Source: Acholeplasma sp. (GTDB lineage: Bacteria > Bacillota_I > Bacilli_A > ML615J-28 > CAG-698). From it: DNA of 49,174 nt. Numbering within the stretch: the first letter of the stretch is position 1; every line of letters starts with the position of its first letter. Under the pieces are notes generated by a model that did no database searches, was not told the origin of the DNA, and saw nothing but the letters and a program-made list of their open reading frames with translations. Of this stretch, positions 9,444 through 21,280 are shown in pieces. The translations under genes were made by a program, and so were the position numbers. The DNA is taken from positions 1-49,174 of the forward strand of contig DUOW01000002.1 of assembly GCA_012838635.1 (NCBI GenBank), read 5' to 3'.

Positions 9444-9472
9444 ATTATATAACACATTCAATTGATTGTCTA
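9444..9472 (-). promoter_or_regulatory. Sigma-A-type promoter for the purine operon
   Basis: Minus strand TAGACA-N17-TATAAT (-35 at 9467-9472, -10 at 9444-9449), just upstream of the riboswitch. Confidence 0.75.
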
Positions 9473-9501
9473 ATAGAAAACGCTTTACTTTTAAGTAAAG
9501 T

Positions 9502-9533
9502 AAAAAAGATTTGATAAATACCAAATCTTTTTT
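9502..9533. terminator. Probable bidirectional terminator between tRNA-Ser and xpt operon promoter
   Basis: AAAAAAGATTTG ... CAAATCTTTTTT stem with T-runs on both strands. Confidence 0.65.
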
Positions 9534-9584
9534 CTTTATCTAAAAAACATATTAAATTAATAATTTGTCTTATTGCTTATTAAA

Positions 9585-9677
9585 TGGCGGAGTAGGAGAG
9601 ATTTGAACTCTCGCATCGGTTGTTACCGATCTACACCCTTAGCAGGGGCGCCTCTTCAGCCTCTTGAGTACTACTCC
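9585..9677 (-). tRNA. tRNA-Ser (anticodon GCT)
   Basis: Minus strand GGAGTAGTACTCAAGAGGCTGAAGAGGCGCCCCTGCTAAGGGTGTAGATCGGTAACACCGATGCGAGAGTTCAAATCTCTCCTACTCCGCCA: 7-bp acceptor GGAGTAG/CTACTCC, loop CTGCTAA, long variable arm, GTTCAAAT, encoded CCA. Confidence 0.95.
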
Positions 9678-9755
9678 ATGCCAATGTATTAGTATTTTAC
9701 TTTATTTTACCCATTTTGTCAAGTAAAAGCCAAGAAAAAAAGTGATTATTGAAAA

Positions 9756-10268
9756 TCACTTTTCTTTATCTATTTCTGTTTGTAATTCTTGTTTGATAGA
9801 GTTTAAACCATCTTTATAATAAGTAACTCTTCTATTCTCCACAACTAATAAAATTGGTATTCTTTTAGATCTAATTCTAATATACTCATAATCACTCACA
9901 GAATTAATCTTTTCTACAACTTCTTCATGATCATTAACTAAAAAGGTATTTTCTTCTTTAGTAACGTCTAAAGTATAAATTTTAACACCATTTTCACGAT
10001 TAGCTTTTGTAGCATAATTTAAAACAAATTTTTCTATTTCATGAAAATAATCTGTATCAACACTACTATCATAAAGAAAAACATAAGTCTTAGTACTATA
10101 ATCTAGCATCTCTTCTTTGGTAACTTCTAGTTCCTTTAAATCATCAACTTTGGTTTTTGCTAAATGCACTTGATTTGCAATAATCGCAATAACTAAACCT
10201 AGTGTGATTGCAATGATTGCTATCCAAAACAAAATTGCCTTATGTGTTATTCTATTTCCTTTTGCCAT
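9756..10268 (-). CDS. Membrane-anchored thioredoxin-fold-like protein without CxxC
   Basis: N-terminal TM, then YVFLYDSSVDTDYF...KIYTLDV...KRIPILLVVENRRVTYYKDG, matching the beta-alpha-beta / cis-Pro layout of thioredoxin-like domains; no cysteines. Confidence 0.5.
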   Translation of the reverse strand: MAKGNRITHKAILFWIAIIAITLGLVIAIIANQVHLAKTKVDDLKELEVTKEEMLDYSTKTYVFLYDSSVDTDYFHEIEKFVLNYATKANRENGVKIYTLDVTKEENTFLVNDHEEVVEKINSVSDYEYIRIRSKRIPILLVVENRRVTYYKDGLNSIKQELQTEIDKEK

Positions 10269-11206
10269 TTTTTACTGCTCCTTATTTTATCTGCAATTTG
10301 TTTAATGTCTCTAAAGCAATGTGACAATCCTGACTTAGAGATATATCTGCCAATTGTATCTTCAGAATTGTTTGATAATTCTTGCAACGAATCTTCAGGA
10401 TAATCTAGTCTTAAAGTAATTGCATCAATTAATCTTGGTGTTAATTTCTTTAAGCTTTCTGTTTCTTTAATTAAGTTAATATCTTCAATTTGTCTTTTAG
10501 CTGCACGTAATGACTTTTCCGCATTAGCAATATCACAATTATTATAGCGGTTAATATAGTTTGTAGCATCTTTTTCAATGCGAACATTTTCAAATTCAAA
10601 AAGATTAGTAATTGAACCAATAAACTTTAGAAAGTCCCCGATTTGTTCAGATTTTTTAAGATACAAAACAAATCCTTTTTTTCTTTCAATAATTTGTGCT
10701 TCAATAAAAAATTCTTTTAGAATTAACTCCACTGCTTCAACTGTTTGAAGATCAGATACTATTTCTAAGTGATAGTTATTACTCTTAGGATCATTAATTG
10801 AACCTCTACCTAAAAAACATCCACGAATAAAACTTGCTTTAGTCTCTTGGTTATTTAAAAGATTAAAGTTAACTTCCCTAATTCTACCAGATTTTTGATC
10901 ATACAATTCTAAATCTTGCAAGATAAATAATCCATCTTCAACTTCTACAATATATGTAGGATTTTTAAGTAATCTTTTTTCTTCTTGCAAATAGATATTA
11001 GGTGATACTTGATAACAATTCCCTAGCATTTTAATAACAACTCTAGCAATCGCATTAAGTTTTGTTTTTAAAATAATTTTTGTTTTGTTTTTTGTTAGGA
11101 CAACATCGCCAATTGTCCTAATTAAGCCATAAAGTTCAGCTCTTTGGCTATCTAAATCAGGAAGAATTGTCGCGATTTCCCTTTTTAAATTTTTAGAAAA
11201 ACTCAT
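10247..11206 (-). CDS. whiA: WhiA-family DNA-binding protein
   Basis: 319-aa with GCFLGRGSINDP LAGLIDADG-like core and C-terminal HTH (SLQELSNNSEDTIGRYISKSGLSHCFRDIKQIA). Confidence 0.92.
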   Translation of the reverse strand: MSFSKNLKREIATILPDLDSQRAELYGLIRTIGDVVLTKNKTKIILKTKLNAIARVVIKMLGNCYQVSPNIYLQEEKRLLKNPTYIVEVEDGLFILQDLELYDQKSGRIREVNFNLLNNQETKASFIRGCFLGRGSINDPKSNNYHLEIVSDLQTVEAVELILKEFFIEAQIIERKKGFVLYLKKSEQIGDFLKFIGSITNLFEFENVRIEKDATNYINRYNNCDIANAEKSLRAAKRQIEDINLIKETESLKKLTPRLIDAITLRLDYPEDSLQELSNNSEDTIGRYISKSGLSHCFRDIKQIADKIRSSKKWQKEIE

Positions 11207-12102
11207 AGATACTTAGCGGCATTAAGAGCAGCTATCGTTCCATCTCCAGTTGCTGTCGTAATTTGTCTAATTTCTTTATCGATAACGTCTCCAACACCGA
11301 ACAATCCTTTAATTTTTGTTTCTTTGTTTTCGTTAACAACAATATAACCATAATCATTTAAAATTCCTAAATCTTTTAGAAAATCAGTATTTGGGATATG
11401 TCCTATATATTCAAAACAACCATCTACTTTTAAACTAGTAACTTTATTAGTTTTTAAGTCTTTAATCTCTACTTCTTTTAATACTTCGTCCCCATTAAAG
11501 GCAATGACTTGACTACTATTAATAACTTCGATATTTTTAGTTTTCTTTACTTTTTCTTGAATGTTTTGAAAAGCTGTAGGTTCATCAGCTAAGTTTACAA
11601 TTGTAACTTTTCTTACAATTGAAGATAAATATAAAGATTCTTCTAAAGCCGAGTTTCCCCCGCCAACTACTAAAACGTCTCTATCTTTATAGAAAGAACC
11701 ATCACAAATAGCACAAAAACTAATTCCTTTACCTAAAAACTTATCTTCCCCTTCTACATGCAATTTTCTATTTTTCGTACCTGTAGCGATAATAACAGTT
11801 TTAGCTTTTAATGTTTGCTCATTTGTTTTTACAAAAAATGCATCTTGTTTTTTCTCAATCCCTGTAACTTCTAAAGGAAGATATTCTACACCTAAAGTTA
11901 AAGCTTGATCATACATTTTTAATGCTAAGTCAACACCACTAACTTCTGGTACACCAGGATAATTATCTATTTTATAAGTATTAGCTACTTGCCCACCTGG
12001 CATCATTTTTTCTAGTACTGCTACTTTTAAATTAGCACGTGAGCAATAAATAGCAGCTGTTAGGCCTCCAGGACCAGCACCAATTACTAAACAATCATAC
12101 AT
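11203..12102 (-). CDS. trxB: Thioredoxin reductase
   Basis: GAGPGGLTAAIY FAD motif, redox CAICDG, GGGNSALEE NAD motif, GVGDV C-terminal motif. Confidence 0.93.
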   Translation of the reverse strand: MYDCLVIGAGPGGLTAAIYCSRANLKVAVLEKMMPGGQVANTYKIDNYPGVPEVSGVDLALKMYDQALTLGVEYLPLEVTGIEKKQDAFFVKTNEQTLKAKTVIIATGTKNRKLHVEGEDKFLGKGISFCAICDGSFYKDRDVLVVGGGNSALEESLYLSSIVRKVTIVNLADEPTAFQNIQEKVKKTKNIEVINSSQVIAFNGDEVLKEVEIKDLKTNKVTSLKVDGCFEYIGHIPNTDFLKDLGILNDYGYIVVNENKETKIKGLFGVGDVIDKEIRQITTATGDGTIAALNAAKYL

Positions 12103-13047
12103 CTATAGCATTTCCTCCGTTACTTCTTCAACTGTTATTTCTAGTTCTTTTACTAGTTTCTTTTGTTTTTCTTCTTCTACAATCTCCATAAAAGACTGAG
12201 GTTTGTATTTTAAACTATGTCGTAAAACTAACAAGACAACTCCAATAATAAACATCGCAATCGAAATTAATTGGGCTTGTTTTAATTCAATACCAAAAAT
12301 TGTTGTTCTTAATGGATCAGTTCTTAACATCTCTACAAAAAATCTTCCAAAGCCATACCAAATTAAATAGTAAGCTAGTGAATCACCAATCCAATACTTC
12401 TTCCAAGTTTTCCTAATCATAATAATTAAGAATAGTCCAGCTAAATTCCATAACATCTCATAGTAGAATGTTGGATGAAAATAGCCGGTTGCATAGGTTC
12501 CATCTCCCATTTGCCCCCAAGAAATATACATATTATCAATAATAAATTTTGGAACCCAAATAGCTTCTAAAAACTCTCTTGAAACCATACCACCATGAGC
12601 TTCTTGATTAAAGAAGTTCCCCCAACGGCCAAAGATTTGACCAATTAATAATCCAACTGCAACTCCTTCAATAACTCTTAATAAACTTAGTTTCTTAATC
12701 TTACACCAAATCGGAGCCCAAATTGCAGCTGCAATTATTCCTCCATGGATTGCTAAGCCACCTCTCGTAATATGGGTAATTGCTGTTATCGGATTATCTC
12801 TATATCTTTCCCACTCAAAAGCTACATAGTATAATCTAGCCCCTAAAATTCCTAGGGCAACACCAATAACTACTCCCCAAAACATATCATCTTCACTTAT
12901 GCCAATTGATTTATAAACTTTCATTCCATAAAAATAGGCAACAATAATTCCTGTTAGAATACAAAGCGAATAAAAGGCAAGCGTAAAATCATCTGTAATA
13001 GGAATTCCTCTTGGTAATGCTAGTAAAGTATTGTTTAATAAACTCAT
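12103..13047 (-). CDS. lgt: Prolipoprotein diacylglyceryl transferase
   Basis: GGLAIHGGIIAA, GQIFGRWGNFFNQEAHGG, HPTFYYE motifs. Confidence 0.94.
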   Translation of the reverse strand: MSLLNNTLLALPRGIPITDDFTLAFYSLCILTGIIVAYFYGMKVYKSIGISEDDMFWGVVIGVALGILGARLYYVAFEWERYRDNPITAITHITRGGLAIHGGIIAAAIWAPIWCKIKKLSLLRVIEGVAVGLLIGQIFGRWGNFFNQEAHGGMVSREFLEAIWVPKFIIDNMYISWGQMGDGTYATGYFHPTFYYEMLWNLAGLFLIIMIRKTWKKYWIGDSLAYYLIWYGFGRFFVEMLRTDPLRTTIFGIELKQAQLISIAMFIIGVVLLVLRHSLKYKPQSFMEIVEEEKQKKLVKELEITVEEVTEEML

Positions 13048-13079
13048 AATAAATTCCTCTCTTTTTTAAGGTAGTTATA

Positions 13080-15893
13080 TTATAACACCTTTTTTAAATA
13101 TATGCCAGTAGCAGACTGAGGATTATTGGCAATCTCTTCTGGAGTTCCTGTTGCTACAACATATCCTCCTTGATCTCCACCTTCTGGACCTAAATCAATA
13201 ATGTGATCAGCTACTTTAATTACATCTAAGTTATGTTCAATAATAACGACAGTAGCTCCTTCATCAACAATCCTGTTAATTACTTCTAATAGTTTCTTTA
13301 CATCATAAGCATGAAGACCAGTAGTTGGTTCATCTAAAATATAAATTGTCTTATCGGTAATTCTTTTCTTAAGTTCACTTGCAAGTTTGATCCTTTGCGC
13401 TTCTCCCCCTGATAGGGTTGTAGAAGACTGACCAAGTTTAATATAGCCTAAACCAACATCCATTAATGTTTTTAAAATAGATTCAATCTTTTGTTGGTTC
13501 TCAAAAAACTCCCAAGCTTCTTCAATTGTCATATCTAAAACTTCAGCAATATTCTTGTCTTTATATTTAATTTGTAATGTCTCTTGATTATATCTTGTCC
13601 CATTACATGCTTCACAAGGAATATAAACATCAGGTAAAAAGTGCATTTCAATTCTTAAAACACCATCACCTTGACACTTTTCACATCTTCCGCCCTTAAC
13701 ATTAAAACTAAATCTACCTTTATTATAACCTCTCATCTTAGCTGCTACTGTTTCACTATATAAGTCTCTAATATGATCAAAGACACCAGTATATGTAGCT
13801 GGGTTACTACGAGGAGTTCTCCCAATTGGTGATTGATCGATGGCAATGACTTTTTCAAAATCATCCATTCCCAAAATCTCATCAACTTCACCCGCATCCA
13901 TTCTTGTACGATTTAAATGATTATGTAAACTCTTATATAAAATCTCATTTACTAAAGAAGACTTCCCCGAACCAGATACTCCAGTTACTAAGTTTAAAGC
14001 TCCTTGTTTGATTTCTACATCAATATTTTTAAGGTTATTGCATCTAGCACCTTTAATCGTAAGTACTTTGCCATTACCTTTTCTTCTTACTTTTGGAACT
14101 TCAATTTTATCTTTGCCAGATAAGAACCTACCAGTAATACTTTCGTCTACTGCCATAATCTCATCTACAGTTCCTTCTGCAACAATCCTGCCACCTTCTT
14201 TACCAGCTAAAGGCCCCACATCTACAATATGATCGGCATTGCGCATAATCTCTTCATCATGCTCAACTACAATCAATGTATTACCTAAAGCTGTCATTTC
14301 TTTTAATGTGTTAATTAGTTTCGCATTGTCTGCTTGGTGTAGACCAATTGATGGTTCATCTAAAACATATAAAATGCCAGTCAGTTTAGACCCAACTTGT
14401 GTTGCAAGTCTAATTCTTTGTGATTCTCCACCTGATAAAGTACCAGCTGATCTTGCTAAAGTCAAATAAGATAGGCCAACATTAATTAAGAAATCTAACC
14501 TGTTTTTAATTTCACTTAAAATTAGTTCTGCTATCTTTTGATCAGTTTCACTTAATTCAAGATTTTCTAAAAATGCTCGTAAATCTTTTATAGATAAAAC
14601 AGTCATCTCATAAATATTTTTACCAGCTATTTTAACTGATAAACTTTTTTCTGATAATCTTTTCCCTCCACACTTATCACAAACACTATCTACAATATAA
14701 GAACCATAATATTGTCTACCAAAACGAGAAGTAGTTTCTTGATATCTTCTTTGGATTAAATTTGCTAGTCCTTCAATATAATCGTTTTTGCGATAATGAT
14801 TTCCCCCGCGACTATTAATCTCGTAAGTTATTTTATGTTTAGAACCATATAAAATAACATCCTTTTGTAAGTCAGTTAAGTTTTGATATGGTGTGTCTAA
14901 ATCAATTTTATAATAATCAAATAAAGCTTTATATATTTGCCATTCAATATTCTCAGTATCAACAATATTCTTTAAGTATCTAATTGCACCTTTTCTAATT
15001 GACTTTTCAGGATTAGTTACTAAAAGGTTTAATCCGACTCTTTGAATCATTCCTAAGCCATTGCATTCACTACATGCTCCAAAAGGTGAGTTAAAAGAAA
15101 ATAATCTTGGTTCTAACTTAGGTATACTAAACCCACAAATAGGGCAAGCAAAATGTTCAGAAAAGATTTCTTCTTTGCCATCGATATCAACTTTGATAAT
15201 ACCATCAGCTAATCTTAAAGCAGTTTCAATTGAAGCATAAAATCTACTTCTGTTTTCTATTCTTACTTTTAATCTATCGATAATCAAATCAATATTATGA
15301 CTTATATTCTTATCTAAAACCGGTTCTTCTTCTAGCAAATCATAAGTTTTGCCATCAACTCTGACTTTACTAAAACCTTCTTTTTTAACTAACTCAAATG
15401 TTTCTTTATGAGTCCCTTTTTGGCCAAAAGCAATTGGGCTATAAATAATACACTTGGAATCAGGAATATAAGTATAGATCTTTTCTAACATCTCTTCAAT
15501 TGTTTGACTTTTTATTAAAATATTATGATGAGGACAATAAGCTTTTCCAATCCTTGCATATAATAAACGCAAATAATCATAGATTTCGGTAACTGTACCA
15601 ACTGTTGATCTTGGGTTGTTATGTGTTGTTTTTTGGTCAATCGAAATTGAGGGACTTAAGCCTTCAATTGAATCAACATCAGCTTTATCTACGCCTCCTA
15701 AAAACTGACGGGCATAACTTGATAAGCTCTCTACATATCTTCTTTGCCCCTCTGCATAAATCGTATCAAAAGCTAACGAAGACTTACCAGAACCTGAAAC
15801 CCCAGTCATAACAATAAACTTATCTTTTGGAAGTTTTAAATCGATGTTTTTAAGATTGTTATTTCTTGCCCCTTTGATAGTTATATATTTCAT
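13080..15893 (-). CDS. uvrA: Excinuclease ABC subunit A
   Basis: 937-aa; two ABC ATPase modules, Zn-finger CPIC/CSEC and [33 protein letters not shown]. Confidence 0.97.
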   Translation of the reverse strand: MKYITIKGARNNNLKNIDLKLPKDKFIVMTGVSGSGKSSLAFDTIYAEGQRRYVESLSSYARQFLGGVDKADVDSIEGLSPSISIDQKTTHNNPRSTVGTVTEIYDYLRLLYARIGKAYCPHHNILIKSQTIEEMLEKIYTYIPDSKCIIYSPIAFGQKGTHKETFELVKKEGFSKVRVDGKTYDLLEEEPVLDKNISHNIDLIIDRLKVRIENRSRFYASIETALRLADGIIKVDIDGKEEIFSEHFACPICGFSIPKLEPRLFSFNSPFGACSECNGLGMIQRVGLNLLVTNPEKSIRKGAIRYLKNIVDTENIEWQIYKALFDYYKIDLDTPYQNLTDLQKDVILYGSKHKITYEINSRGGNHYRKNDYIEGLANLIQRRYQETTSRFGRQYYGSYIVDSVCDKCGGKRLSEKSLSVKIAGKNIYEMTVLSIKDLRAFLENLELSETDQKIAELILSEIKNRLDFLINVGLSYLTLARSAGTLSGGESQRIRLATQVGSKLTGILYVLDEPSIGLHQADNAKLINTLKEMTALGNTLIVVEHDEEIMRNADHIVDVGPLAGKEGGRIVAEGTVDEIMAVDESITGRFLSGKDKIEVPKVRRKGNGKVLTIKGARCNNLKNIDVEIKQGALNLVTGVSGSGKSSLVNEILYKSLHNHLNRTRMDAGEVDEILGMDDFEKVIAIDQSPIGRTPRSNPATYTGVFDHIRDLYSETVAAKMRGYNKGRFSFNVKGGRCEKCQGDGVLRIEMHFLPDVYIPCEACNGTRYNQETLQIKYKDKNIAEVLDMTIEEAWEFFENQQKIESILKTLMDVGLGYIKLGQSSTTLSGGEAQRIKLASELKKRITDKTIYILDEPTTGLHAYDVKKLLEVINRIVDEGATVVIIEHNLDVIKVADHIIDLGPEGGDQGGYVVATGTPEEIANNPQSATGIYLKKVL

Positions 15894-15901
15894 CTTCTCA
15901 C

Positions 15902-17881
<1,980 letters not shown>

Positions 17882-17925
17882 CTAAACATATATAATATTA
17901 TATCATAATTTAGTTAGTATTGCAT

Positions 17926-17950
17926 AAAAAAAGCCTACATAAGTAGACTT
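17926..17950 (-). terminator. Intrinsic terminator of the 17966-19042 lipoprotein gene
   Basis: Minus strand AAGTCTAC-TTAT-GTAGGCTTTTTTTAT. Confidence 0.75.
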
Positions 17951-17965
17951 TTATTTATCTAAAAC

Positions 17966-19042
17966 TTAAAAAAATACGTTTAAGTTTTTGCGTGATTTAC
18001 TAAAACCATTAAATGGTTTTGTTCTTATAATAGTTACCCCTTCTGATGTAATCTCATATTGATTATTACCATCAATGAAACTAATTTTCATTGTGCCCTC
18101 TTCCTCATCATCTAAATAATCAATTTCATATTCACCAACTAAATAATCTTTTTCTTCTTTGATATTGTATTTAGCTTTTGAATCTTTAATTTTATCTTCT
18201 GTTTCTAAAAAGATATGAGCTTTATTCTCGTAGTCAACTCCAATATACATTTTTGTAATTAAATCAACTTTATCTTTGAAGTAAATTTCGTAAGTGAATT
18301 TTTGTTTGTTTTCTAAAGTTTCTTGTTTAAACAAAATGTAATTATCATCTTCATTTTCATAAGCTACTTTAATTTCTGTTTTTACACCATTATTGTATGC
18401 TTCATATTTGAATGACTTTTCTACTTCTTTATCTTCAAATTCTTCACTGTACTCAATCTTAACATAGTTATTCGCATCTAATCTGATTTCAAACTTATAA
18501 GTTGTTTCTTCTTCATCGTCTTCTTTTTCAACTTCTTTTTCACCAACTAAAGTATATTCAACTTCACCTAAAACAACAATACCTTCTAAATCAGTTTCGA
18601 TTTCTAACTCATCGTCTTCTTCTTCCACATCTACATATGTTTCATTGTAATAAAGAACATACTCAGTTTTCTCGCCCGCTAAATCCATTACTGAAATTGT
18701 CATCATCTTTTCATAACCTTCACGATCAGAAGCAGCTTCTGTGTGTTGAACAGCATCATCGCTTGATAATAACTTTTCTGCTAATCCTAAATACTCATTA
18801 ATTTGGTCTAGATTGCTGGAAATTGCTGGTTGTGTTGCTCCATCTTTACTATCATTTAATGATAGCCTTGTAGCACTACCTCCCTTAATCATTTCTAATC
18901 CAGACACAACTGAATAACTAACTAAATCTGTATCATTGTTAATAGCAGGTTTAGCCGCCTTTGTTCCTCCACATCCAATTAGGATAAATCCTGTGATTGC
19001 TAAAACAGCAACAAATAGTAATCTTTTTAAAACTTTCATCAT
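17966..19042 (-). CDS. Hypothetical acidic lipoprotein
   Basis: Signal peptide and lipobox (FILIGCGG); 358-aa, D/E/K-rich, beta-strand-like periodicity; no recognised domain. Confidence 0.75.
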   Translation of the reverse strand: MMKVLKRLLFVAVLAITGFILIGCGGTKAAKPAINNDTDLVSYSVVSGLEMIKGGSATRLSLNDSKDGATQPAISSNLDQINEYLGLAEKLLSSDDAVQHTEAASDREGYEKMMTISVMDLAGEKTEYVLYYNETYVDVEEEDDELEIETDLEGIVVLGEVEYTLVGEKEVEKEDDEEETTYKFEIRLDANNYVKIEYSEEFEDKEVEKSFKYEAYNNGVKTEIKVAYENEDDNYILFKQETLENKQKFTYEIYFKDKVDLITKMYIGVDYENKAHIFLETEDKIKDSKAKYNIKEEKDYLVGEYEIDYLDDEEEGTMKISFIDGNNQYEITSEGVTIIRTKPFNGFSKSRKNLNVFF

Positions 19043-19126
19043 AATACCTCCTCTTTAAGTTTTTTCTTCTTACACTATATATAATGAACGAAACTTTGAT
19101 TTTATTGGTAAAAAATGAAAGAAAAT

Positions 19127-19153
19127 AAAAAAAGAGCGTTTTCGCTCTTTTTT
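19127..19153. terminator. Terminator downstream of pcrA
   Basis: AAAAAAAGAGCG-TTTT-CGCTCTTTTTT, U-run on both strands. Confidence 0.8.
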
Positions 19154-19159
19154 ATTTTT

Positions 19160-21268
19160 TTATCTAATAATTGTTAAGAATTTAGGGCTTAAGAAAATCT
19201 TCTTTATTCCTTTACCACCAGAAAAAGCTATTTGACCGTAATTGGCATTAATGCTAACAATGATCCCTTGACCAAAAGTATTATGACTTACTTTATCACC
19301 TACATTAAATTTATCTCGGTCTTCTCTAATTTGATTTCGTTTTTTCCTATTTATAATATTTGCTTCCTTAACATCATCAAACATTTCTTGTAAGAAGAGT
19401 GAAGGAATAATATTTATTCTTCCTCTACCCATCGAAAGCCTTCTTTGTGTATGCGTTAAATAAAGTCTATCTTTAGCTCTTGTTAAAGCAACATAAGCTA
19501 CTCTTCTTTCTTCTTCTAGTTCTTCTCTTGTTAGGCTAGAAACATAACCATAAGGCAAGATTCCATTTTCAATAGCTGTTAAAATTACAACTTTGAATTC
19601 TAATCCTTTGACTGAATGAATAGTAGATAAAAGCAATTCATCTTTTTCGCTTTTTTCTTTTTTGTTTTTACTTTCAGCTAAAACTACATAATCAAATAAA
19701 CCAACTAATCTTTCTTTATTAGAGTTGAAGATGTTATCTTGTTCTAATTCAACTAAAATCGATTTTAATTCAAGAACGTTTTGAATCTTATCTTCATCTT
19801 CTAGCTTTTCTGCTAAATAATTAAAATAGCCAACTTCAGTTAAATAGTTATTAAATAAAACTTGAATATCTTCTTTTTCTAGTAGATCTCGATATTTTAA
19901 AATCGTATCTTTTAATTGTAATAAATTTTCAAAAATATCAATTCGCAAGATTTCTTTGCTCTTATCAATGGCATTAGCAATACTTGGGTCTTCATTAAGA
20001 AAATCTACAATCTTATCATAAGTTACTTTACCAACCCCTCTTAAAGGTCGGTTATAAATTCTTTCAAAACTTAATTGGTCATCTTCAAGTAACAATCTTA
20101 AATAAGCAACTGCATCTTTTATTTCTGCTCTTTCAGTAAATGAATATCCACCATAAATCTTATAAGGAATATTATTACCAATGGCTTCTGTTTCAAAGTT
20201 TCTTGACAAACTTGAATTACGATAAAGAATTGCAATATCGCTATAGTTATATCCTTCTCTTTTTAATCTTTGGACTAAACTAATAGCATAACTTGCTTCA
20301 TCTTTTTCATCGTCTAGTTGTTTTAAAACAACATCTGATTTATGTCCTTCCCTTTCTGAGAAAAGCTTCTTTTCTTCACGATTTTGATTTACCGAAATTA
20401 ACTTATTAGAAATATCCAAAATAGCTTGACTAGAACGATAGTTTTGTTCTAAATGAATTTTTTTAAATTCAGGAAAATCAATCTGAAATAATGACATATT
20501 TTCATAGTTAGTTCCTCTAAAACCATAAATTGATTGATCATCATCGCCAACAACAAAAATATTACGATATTTCTCAGCCATTAGTTTAATAATATTATAT
20601 TGAATAATATCGGTATCTTGAAACTCATCTACAAGAATGTATTGATACCTTTCTTGATATTGTTCTAAGACATGCGGATATTTTTTAAATAGTTCTAAAG
20701 TCTTATCTAATAAATCCTGGAAATCAAAAGCGTTGTAAAACTTCAATCTTTCATTATATGTTTTCATTAAATCAACAATTAAATCATAGTTAATGTCTTC
20801 CATACTTGGTTTAGTATGAAATGTCTTATAATAATTGATGTGTTTTTTTGCTAAAGCAGGAGGTAAAATAATCTTATTAATATTCTTTTCTTTTAAGATT
20901 TCTCTAATGATTCTTAATTGATCATTATCATCAAAAATTCTAAAATTATTTTGGTAATCAAGAAGTTGAGCATAGCGTCTTAACACTTGTACACAAAAAG
21001 CATGGAATGTAGAAATAGTTACTTTTTTATAACTATCATCTAACATCTGCTCTAGTCTTTCCTTCATCTCTCTTGTAGCTTTATTTGTAAAGGTAATTGC
21101 TAATATATGCTCAGGTGAAATACCTTCTTCTTCAATTAGATAAGCAATACGATGAGTTAAGGTTCTCGTTTTTCCAGTACCAGCACCAGCAAATACTAAA
21201 ATTGGACCTTCGTTATATATTACAGCTTCTTGTTGTCTTGGATTTAGATTTGCTAGTATTTTAGACAT
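19160..21268 (-). CDS. pcrA: ATP-dependent DNA helicase PcrA/UvrD
   Basis: SF1A motifs: GAGTGKTRTLTHRI, LVDEFQDTD, GDDDQSIYGFRG, TIHSVKGLEF, VALTRAKDRLYLT. Confidence 0.95.
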   Translation of the reverse strand: MSKILANLNPRQQEAVIYNEGPILVFAGAGTGKTRTLTHRIAYLIEEEGISPEHILAITFTNKATREMKERLEQMLDDSYKKVTISTFHAFCVQVLRRYAQLLDYQNNFRIFDDNDQLRIIREILKEKNINKIILPPALAKKHINYYKTFHTKPSMEDINYDLIVDLMKTYNERLKFYNAFDFQDLLDKTLELFKKYPHVLEQYQERYQYILVDEFQDTDIIQYNIIKLMAEKYRNIFVVGDDDQSIYGFRGTNYENMSLFQIDFPEFKKIHLEQNYRSSQAILDISNKLISVNQNREEKKLFSEREGHKSDVVLKQLDDEKDEASYAISLVQRLKREGYNYSDIAILYRNSSLSRNFETEAIGNNIPYKIYGGYSFTERAEIKDAVAYLRLLLEDDQLSFERIYNRPLRGVGKVTYDKIVDFLNEDPSIANAIDKSKEILRIDIFENLLQLKDTILKYRDLLEKEDIQVLFNNYLTEVGYFNYLAEKLEDEDKIQNVLELKSILVELEQDNIFNSNKERLVGLFDYVVLAESKNKKEKSEKDELLLSTIHSVKGLEFKVVILTAIENGILPYGYVSSLTREELEEERRVAYVALTRAKDRLYLTHTQRRLSMGRGRINIIPSLFLQEMFDDVKEANIINRKKRNQIREDRDKFNVGDKVSHNTFGQGIIVSINANYGQIAFSGGKGIKKIFLSPKFLTIIR

Positions 21269-21280
21269 GTATCCTCCTAA

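Noticed and set aside
9483-9500. CTTTACTTTTAAGTAAAG palindrome considered as a small-RNA gene or operator
   Set aside because: Short and AT-rich, adjacent to a probable terminator; not enough evidence for a separate element.
18502-18801. 99-aa plus-strand ORF, Leu/His/Gln-rich
   Set aside because: Antisense shadow of the acidic lipoprotein gene.
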